Source of the DNA: Nanobdellota archaeon
GTDB lineage: Archaea > Nanobdellota > Nanobdellia > SCGC-AAA011-G17 > JAFCDX01
Assembly (NCBI GenBank): GCA_018816585.1
Contig: JAHIVQ010000055.1
Location: 1 to 11,463 of the forward strand
DNA length: 11,463 bases
Direction of reading: 5' to 3'
Shown here: one piece after another, positions 6,499 through 11,463 of the stretch
How the letters are laid out: the number at the start of each line of letters is the position of its first letter
Numbering within the stretch: the first letter of the stretch is position 1
Program-made: the position numbers and the translations under genes
The notes under the pieces: generated by a model
What the model was told of the DNA's origin: nothing
Database searches by the model: none
Seen by the model: the letters and a program-made list of their open reading frames with translations, nothing else

Positions 6499-7464
6499 AT
6501 GAAAAAACAAATTCCTTTAATAACAATAATTCTACCTACTTATAACAATGCAAAAACAATAAGAGAGTGTTTAAATGGTATATTTATGCAGGATTATAAA
6601 AATTTTGAAGTTCTCTTAATCGATGGTGGTTCTACAGATGATACACTAAAGATAGCATCTGAGTTTAAATGTAAGATATTAAATAATTCATTTAGAATTG
6701 AAGAAAGAGCAAGAGTGCAAGGAATTAAGGAATCAAAAGGAGAGATTTTATGTTTTTTAGATGCAGATAATTTTTTATTAGATAAAGAATGGCTGAAAAA
6801 AATGATAAAACCATTTGAAGACAAGGAAATAATTGGTGCCGATACTTTATCTTATACTTTTAGAAAAAATGATCCTTTAGTAACAAAGTATTGTGCATTA
6901 ATTGGTGGAGATGATCCTATTGCAATTTATCTTGGTTTATATGACAGATTTAATTATTTTAAAAATAATTGGACTGATTTTCCTTATGAGACAGAAGAAA
7001 AAAATAATGATTATACAAAAGTAAAATTAAACAACTCAAAAATACCTGCAATGGGTTCTAATGGCTTCTTATACAGAAAAAGTGCACTGAAAAAAATAAA
7101 TTATGAACCATTTATACATACAGATATTATTTACAAATTAGTAAATTCTGGAAATGATAAATTTGCTAAAGTAAATACAAATTTAGTACATTATTTATTT
7201 GGGATAAGAGATTTCTTCAAGAAAAAAACAAGAAGATTGAAGAGAAGAGCTAATAATGAGATTAACATTCAATACAAAGATTATGGATTATCAAAATTTG
7301 ATATCTTTAAATCATTATTATGGATAATATTAATAATTCCTGTTTTTTATGATACTTTAAAAGGATTTATTAGAAAGCCAAGTCTTGCATGGGTATTTCA
7401 TCCAATAGCAGTATATGGAACACTATTTTTATATATTTATTATAATATCAAGAAGATTTTTTAA
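6499..7464 (+). CDS. GT2 glycosyltransferase
   Basis: A 321-residue family-2 glycosyltransferase, last gene of the plus-strand operon. Motifs are TIILPTYNNAKTI near the start, LIDGGSTDDTL (40-50) with GG in place of the more usual DG, the metal-binding DADN (88-91), and GSNGFLYRKSAL in the acceptor half. A TDIIYKL stretch lies where GT2 enzymes usually have their ED or equivalent acidic motif, so the catalytic base is not obvious. Two hydrophobic stretches near residues 271-290 and 296-316 suggest a membrane-bound tail. It follows the preceding glycosyltransferase by one base. Its final 17 bases are shared tail-to-tail with the minus-strand PMT-like gene. It probably adds one residue to the lipid-linked oligosaccharide; donor and acceptor are unknown. 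Confidence 0.8.
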   Translation: MKKQIPLITIILPTYNNAKTIRECLNGIFMQDYKNFEVLLIDGGSTDDTLKIASEFKCKILNNSFRIEERARVQGIKESKGEILCFLDADNFLLDKEWLKKMIKPFEDKEIIGADTLSYTFRKNDPLVTKYCALIGGDDPIAIYLGLYDRFNYFKNNWTDFPYETEEKNNDYTKVKLNNSKIPAMGSNGFLYRKSALKKINYEPFIHTDIIYKLVNSGNDKFAKVNTNLVHYLFGIRDFFKKKTRRLKRRANNEINIQYKDYGLSKFDIFKSLLWIILIIPVFYDTLKGFIRKPSLAWVFHPIAVYGTLFLYIYYNIKKIF

Positions 7465-9037
7465 ATTTATATATAATCAATAATGGTTGTGTCTGTTGCT
7501 GATCTGCGAAATATCCTTGTACTGGCTCAAGTTCATCTTGATGATTCTGAGCATATGAATAAGCCCATTTTGGAGTAAATACTGGTTCAAATGCATGAAT
7601 TATGAAATAATCTGGATTTATTTCTTTAACTTTTTTATCGAATAATTCTTCAGTTATATTTTGGCAGGTTTCATTGTCTATTACTGCACCTAATAAATCA
7701 ATACAATTAGTATATCTAGTATCATTTGTCGTGAAATCATAAGTGTATCCCTCAGAATAATATGATATTTGGACTGTTGAAGCAGTAATAATCTTTGGTG
7801 TACCTATAAAATTATCTTTTATCCATAAACCTGCTAATTTTTCTTGTAAATAACTGTCTTTTTTCATACTAATTAAATCATCTGTATGTTTTAATTGTTG
7901 ATAAGATCCAAAAAATAGTAAAAATAATAATGCTAATATTGCTATTTCCTTACTATATTTATTAATGGAATCATAAACTAATAATATCCCTTTTGAAGCT
8001 ATAAAAAATAATGGCGGCATTAACATTAATAACCATCTATCTGTTGAAGATCTTATTATTACCATATAAAATATAAGTGTTATAAATATCCATAATATTA
8101 CGAAAAAATCTGAATTTAATTTCTCTTCTTTTTGTTTTATAAATAAATCAAATCCTAATACAAAATCTAGAAAAGTTAGTATTCCTATAATCAATGCAAT
8201 AAACCATACCCATTCAAATAAAGAAGGAATCATACTTAAGAGATCTATTGATGCAGTTAGTATTGGGGTTTTTAAAGAAACTGCTGTTGGACCAAAATAC
8301 ATCTTAAATGCACTAAAAATATTTGAACCAAAAAAAGAGGTTATTATTAAGTAAATTATAAGTGTTCCAGACCCGATAGCAATTGACTTCCAAAATATTT
8401 TATCTTTAATTAATTTGAATCTTTTTACTGCAAATAAATATATTGGATATGAAATTGGCACTAAGGCAAGAGGAAATCTTATTGTAAATCCTAAAACACC
8501 AAAAAACATAGCATAATATAATCCCTTATTTTCATTCTTTTTAATATACCTACACCAGAAAAAATAAATAGATAATAAACCTAGAAACATTGCAGGGATG
8601 TCTGTTAATAATCTAAAAGTATAAAACATATGTACCCAGTAAACTGATAGCATTAATCCAGATATTAAACCAACTTTTTTGTTATATAAATCACAGCCTA
8701 TTGCATAAACTAAATATATAGAGAGTACTGAAGGTATTAATAAAGTAAAAAATCTCATTATTAATTCTGAAGAATTAATTGACATAAAAAAATACCATAT
8801 CATAGGTATTAACATAGGTCTTATTCCACTGAAATGAGCCCACCACTCTTGGCCTTGCCAGTGCATGACTAAACCTTTTGCAAGAGCTAAGTAATCACCT
8901 TCATCCCACCATATTGGCTGTTCTCCAACTTTGAAGAAATAATATAATCTTATTATTATTGCAAATGAGATAAGTACAACTAGTAATTTATTTTGATTAT
9001 CTTCAAGAAATTTCTTTGTTCTTTCTTTTAAATCCAT
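7448..9037 (-). CDS. PMT/ArnT-like polytopic glycosyltransferase (GT-C fold)
   Basis: A 529-residue GT-C membrane glycosyltransferase of the dolichyl-phosphate-mannose protein mannosyltransferase/ArnT (PMT_2) group. These enzymes use polyprenyl-phosphate sugars on the outer membrane face. After a basic N terminus and first membrane segment comes WWDEGDY (43-49), the catalytic acidic loop, then RLLTDIPA (142-149), the second acidic loop motif. About ten to twelve hydrophobic segments reach to roughly residue 380, and a soluble domain of about 145 residues follows. That tail has two cysteines and several N-x-S/T sequons, consistent with an extracytoplasmic location. It converges on the operon and is divergently transcribed from the radical SAM gene. 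The Alg5-like enzyme at 3092-3811 could provide its donor; whether the acceptor is a glycan, lipid or protein is unknown. ATG 9037 is the first possible start, since an in-frame stop lies shortly upstream. Confidence 0.82.
   Translation of the reverse strand: MDLKERTKKFLEDNQNKLLVVLISFAIIIRLYYFFKVGEQPIWWDEGDYLALAKGLVMHWQGQEWWAHFSGIRPMLIPMIWYFFMSINSSELIMRFFTLLIPSVLSIYLVYAIGCDLYNKKVGLISGLMLSVYWVHMFYTFRLLTDIPAMFLGLLSIYFFWCRYIKKNENKGLYYAMFFGVLGFTIRFPLALVPISYPIYLFAVKRFKLIKDKIFWKSIAIGSGTLIIYLIITSFFGSNIFSAFKMYFGPTAVSLKTPILTASIDLLSMIPSLFEWVWFIALIIGILTFLDFVLGFDLFIKQKEEKLNSDFFVILWIFITLIFYMVIIRSSTDRWLLMLMPPLFFIASKGILLVYDSINKYSKEIAILALLFLLFFGSYQQLKHTDDLISMKKDSYLQEKLAGLWIKDNFIGTPKIITASTVQISYYSEGYTYDFTTNDTRYTNCIDLLGAVIDNETCQNITEELFDKKVKEINPDYFIIHAFEPVFTPKWAYSYAQNHQDELEPVQGYFADQQQTQPLLIIYKFKKSS
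7457..7462 (+). terminator. Possible weak poly-T terminator of the glycosylation operon
   Basis: Six consecutive T cover the last phenylalanine codon and the first base of the stop of the last operon gene. Archaeal transcription often ends at short T runs without a hairpin. T runs of this size are common in this AT-rich sequence, so support is weak. Confidence 0.2.
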
Positions 9038-9056
9038 ATTATAATAATTTATAAGA

Positions 9057-9065
9057 ATTTAAAAA
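9057..9065 (-). promoter_or_regulatory. Putative TATA box for the PMT-like gene
   Basis: Read on the minus strand, TTTTTAAAT preceded by purine-rich GAGAAGC is centred about 24 bases before the ATG at 9037. That is the position expected for a TATA box plus BRE of a leaderless archaeal transcript. No Shine-Dalgarno site precedes this ATG, which fits. Confidence 0.45.
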
Positions 9066-9081
9066 GCTTCTCTTTCATTAA

Positions 9082-9090
9082 TTATTTAAA
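9082..9090 (+). promoter_or_regulatory. Putative TATA box for the radical SAM gene
   Basis: TTATTTAAA is centred about 25 bases before ATG 9112, the expected TATA position for leaderless transcription. The start has no Shine-Dalgarno site. A second TATA-like stretch (9099-9106) lies too close to the ATG. Together with the minus-strand box this makes 9038-9111 a compact bidirectional promoter region. Confidence 0.45.
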
Positions 9091-9111
9091 TCTTATCTTT
9101 TATAAATTAAC

Positions 9112-10602
9112 ATGAATAATTTAAAAGTATTATTGATAAATCCTCCAATTAGAGGGCATATTAATGCAGGGTTAGATAATGTAAAGGTTCCTCTTGGATT
9201 AGCTTATATTGCTGCATATATAAGAGAAAAAGGATTTGATAATATAAAGATACTTGATGCTAAAATTCTTGGAGATACAAAAAAGATAAGTGAGGAAGTG
9301 TGGCATTTTGGAATGTCTTATTCTGATATTGAAGATTATATTAAAAATTATGATCCAGATATTATAGGTGTTCATTGTGCTTATACTGTTTATTCTCAAG
9401 ATGCATTAAAAATAGCAGAGATAATAAAAAAAATTAATAAAAAAATAATTGTTGTTTTTGGGGGGGCGCATGTATGTGCAAATCCTGAGTCTGTGTTAAA
9501 TTCAGGATTTGTTGATATTTCAGTTATTGGTGAAGGTGAAATAACATTTTATGAAATACTTAAGAAATTTCAAAATAAAGAATCACTAAATAATATTAGA
9601 GGTATTGCAATTATTAAAAATAAAAAAATAAAAATAAATCCATTAAGACCTTTAATACAGAATCTTGATGATATTCCATTTCCTGCAAGAGATTTATTAG
9701 ATATGCAACTTTATTTTAACCATCCACAAAATTCAATAGGAACAATGAGAAGTCCTGCAACAGATGTTATTACTTCAAGAGGCTGTCCTTTTAATTGTGT
9801 ATTTTGTTCTATTCATACTATTTGGGGTAAACACTGGAGAGGAAGAAGTGCAAAAAATGTTGTTGATGAAATAGAATTATTAATTAAAACTTATGGAATA
9901 AAACAAATAAGATTCCAAGATGATAATATTTCTCTAGATAAAAAAAGAATGTATAAAATTTGTGATGAAATAATTAATAGAAAATTGAATATAAAATGGG
10001 ATACTCCAAATGGTATTGCTATTTGGACACTAAATGAAGAATTACTAAGAAAAATGAAGAAATCTGGTTATTATAGATTGGCTCCAAGTATTGAATCTGG
10101 ATCATGTGAGACAATAAAATTCATTAATAAGCCAATAGATTATGAACATGTAAATAAAATACTAAAATTAGCAGATAAAATTGGATTATGGACTGTCTCT
10201 CCATTTATAATTGGATTTCCTTATGAAACCTTAGCAGATATAAACAAAACAATAAATTTTGCTAAAAAATCAAGATTAGATTTTGCTATTTTTTATATTG
10301 CTCAACCTTATGCAGGTACAAAATTATATGATATTTATAAAAAAGAAGGCTTATTAAAAGAAGGAGTAAAACATTCAAGTTCTGTGATAGAAACAAGGTA
10401 TAATACAAAACATTTTAGTGCGAAACAATTAGATGCTTTAAGAACAAGGGCTTATAGAGAATTTTATATTTCAAGATTTATAAAATACTTAAATCCCATA
10501 AATATTTACTATTTATTCAAGAAAATAGGAAATTATAAGGGTTTAAAACACACAATAAAGATGGTTAAGGCAGTTATAGGTTTTGGTTTTCATAAGAAAT
10601 AA
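9112..10602 (+). CDS. B12-binding-domain radical SAM enzyme, substrate unknown
   Basis: A 496-residue radical SAM protein with an N-terminal cobalamin-binding-like domain. Residues about 1-190 show the usual pattern of such domains: LLINPP, PLGLAYIAAYIREKGF, PDIIGVHC, VVFGGAHVCANPES (G117-G118) and VISVIGEGE-like strands, here DISVIGEGE. The DxHxxG cobalamin-ligand motif is not seen, as is common in this class. The radical SAM core follows with CPFNCVFC (C225, C229, C232) for the 4Fe-4S cluster, then QDDNIS, ESGS and GFPYET stretches typical of the barrel. A basic helical tail ends the protein. Known relatives methylate unactivated carbons or rearrange rings in lipids, antibiotics and cofactors. 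The exact reaction cannot be predicted. Glycosyltransferases on both sides suggest a substrate in surface glycan or polyprenyl/membrane lipid metabolism, which is inference. Its stop abuts the stop of the minus-strand gene with no gap. Confidence 0.85.
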   Translation: MNNLKVLLINPPIRGHINAGLDNVKVPLGLAYIAAYIREKGFDNIKILDAKILGDTKKISEEVWHFGMSYSDIEDYIKNYDPDIIGVHCAYTVYSQDALKIAEIIKKINKKIIVVFGGAHVCANPESVLNSGFVDISVIGEGEITFYEILKKFQNKESLNNIRGIAIIKNKKIKINPLRPLIQNLDDIPFPARDLLDMQLYFNHPQNSIGTMRSPATDVITSRGCPFNCVFCSIHTIWGKHWRGRSAKNVVDEIELLIKTYGIKQIRFQDDNISLDKKRMYKICDEIINRKLNIKWDTPNGIAIWTLNEELLRKMKKSGYYRLAPSIESGSCETIKFINKPIDYEHVNKILKLADKIGLWTVSPFIIGFPYETLADINKTINFAKKSRLDFAIFYIAQPYAGTKLYDIYKKEGLLKEGVKHSSSVIETRYNTKHFSAKQLDALRTRAYREFYISRFIKYLNPINIYYLFKKIGNYKGLKHTIKMVKAVIGFGFHKK

Positions 10603-11463
10603 TTATTTTGTACTCTCAATTCTGACCCAAGTCTCTTCAAATTTCTTCTTTTTAATGTAAGTATCATAAAATATCAAGAACCACAAATAAAGCCTTAAAA
10701 ATACTAATTTTTTAGTCCAATATAATTCTTTTAAGTTTTTAGGATATAAAAAAATACTGAAAATACCAGAAGCTTCCTGTGTAAATGATCTCATTGATTT
10801 TTCATCAAAGTATTTTTTTAATTGCTCATAACCACCTGTTGATCTTCTCTTCTGCTTTATCCAGTCATTCAAATTATCAGGATATTTCACATAAACAAGT
10901 GCATTTTCAGCATATTCAATCTTATAATTTTTATTTGCAATAAATCTTGATATATAAGCATCATCAGATAAAATATTTTCTGGTATTTCTTTAACAATAT
11001 CTTTTTTAATAGCATATAAGTAACCAGTGCAAACAATAAATTTATTCTTGCTAATTAACTTCTTTCTTATTTTATCTGCCATAAAGGTAAGCAAATGAGA
11101 AACATAACCAAGAAATGTATTTTTGTCATTTAGAGAAACAGGATGGCCTGAAACAGCTCCAATATTATCCTTAAAATTTTCTAATAACTCATTAATAGAA
11201 TTATCAGATACATAAACATCTCCATCTGTTAATACTAAAATATCACCTTTTGCTTTTTTGAAAGCAAGATTTAGTGCAGTTGGTTTTCCTTTTCCTATAT
11301 CTCTATATATTTTGATATTTTTGTATTTTTTAGCTACATTTAAAGTTTCTTTATCTGGAGCAATTACAATAATCTCATATTTTTCCTTTATTTCCTGTTT
11401 TTGAAAAGATTCAATAGATCTTCCTATAGTTTTAGGTTCCTTATATCCAGTTATTATTATTGA
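10603..11463 (-). CDS. GT2 glycosyltransferase, N-terminal edge missing
   Basis: The minus-strand frame is open from 11463 to the stop at 10603-10605, giving 286 residues. It opens with SIIITGYKEPKTIGRSIES, the first strand of a family-2 glycosyltransferase, so probably only a few to a dozen residues lie beyond the window. Further motifs are RDIGKGKPTALN near residue 54, the metal-binding DGD (80-82), SDDA (166-169) as the likely catalytic acidic motif, and Q204-x2-R207-S208. The last resembles the QxxRW acceptor motif of hyaluronan- and cellulose-synthase-like enzymes, but with serine instead of tryptophan. A single hydrophobic segment lies near the C terminus. TTG at 11094 is an internal leucine and not a start. 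It converges on the radical SAM gene with no spacer. The sugar added is unknown. Confidence 0.85.
   Translation of the reverse strand, partial: SIIITGYKEPKTIGRSIESFQKQEIKEKYEIIVIAPDKETLNVAKKYKNIKIYRDIGKGKPTALNLAFKKAKGDILVLTDGDVYVSDNSINELLENFKDNIGAVSGHPVSLNDKNTFLGYVSHLLTFMADKIRKKLISKNKFIVCTGYLYAIKKDIVKEIPENILSDDAYISRFIANKNYKIEYAENALVYVKYPDNLNDWIKQKRRSTGGYEQLKKYFDEKSMRSFTQEASGIFSIFLYPKNLKELYWTKKLVFLRLYLWFLIFYDTYIKKKKFEETWVRIESTK

Noticed and set aside
6594..6824. Minus-strand open frame of 76 codons
   Set aside because: Antisense to the GT2 core around the DGGS and DADN motifs; no family signal and no promoter or ribosome site.
9199..9399. Minus-strand open frame of 66 codons
   Set aside because: Antisense to the B12-binding domain of the radical SAM gene; composition and position fit a chance frame.
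11092..11094. TTG as start of the right-edge GT2 gene
   Set aside because: The frame continues to the window edge and encodes the GT2 first strand and DGD motif upstream, so this is an internal leucine.
1..11463. CRISPR arrays, tRNAs, inverted-repeat mobile elements
   Set aside because: No regularly spaced repeats, cloverleaf-like GC-rich segments, transposase frames or terminal repeats were seen; coding density leaves almost no room.

Overview
The window looks like chromosomal DNA of an AT-rich archaeon, most likely one of the small-genome DPANN groups (Woesearchaeota/Pacearchaeota-like). That placement is an inference. It rests on an STT3-type oligosaccharyltransferase, an Alg7-type (eukaryote/archaeal) GlcNAc-1-phosphate transferase motif, very strong A/T and AGA-arginine codon bias, tight gene packing, and divergent promoters placed where leaderless archaeal TATA boxes would be. 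No rRNA, tRNA, CRISPR, insertion sequence or stretch of more than 300 bases without a gene was seen.

Bases 1-7464 hold one compact, plus-strand glycosylation operon. In order it contains: the C-terminal part of an AglB/STT3 oligosaccharyltransferase (open at the left edge); an Alg7/AglH-like polyprenyl-phosphate GlcNAc-1-phosphate transferase; a Wzx/MATE-like flippase; an Alg5/AglJ-like dolichyl-phosphate hexosyl transferase; an RfbF/RfbG pair that would make CDP-4-keto-6-deoxyglucose; and two further family-2 glycosyltransferases. Genes overlap or nearly touch (1-bp, 35-bp, 4-bp and 8-bp overlaps), apart from a 31-bp gap before the RfbF gene that may carry a secondary promoter. Together these cover every conceptual step of archaeal N-glycosylation: start a lipid-linked glycan, extend it with a locally made deoxysugar, flip it, and transfer it to protein.

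Bases 7448-9037 encode, on the minus strand, a polytopic PMT/ArnT-like glycosyltransferase. It converges on the operon with a 17-bp tail-to-tail overlap and could use the dolichyl-phosphate sugar made by the Alg5-like enzyme. A 74-bp divergent promoter region (9038-9111) separates it from a plus-strand B12-binding radical SAM enzyme (9112-10602). That gene runs directly into the stop codon of a minus-strand family-2 glycosyltransferase (10603 to the right edge, cut at its extreme N terminus), with no base between the two stop codons.

The most interesting points are the self-contained glycan assembly island, the orphan CDP-deoxysugar pair with no visible next enzyme, the coexistence of pyrophosphate- and monophosphate-linked lipid donor enzymes, the B12 radical SAM enzyme of unknown substrate in this setting, and two 7-G homopolymers inside coding regions of an otherwise G-poor sequence. 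No clearly new class of system is proven by the sequence alone.
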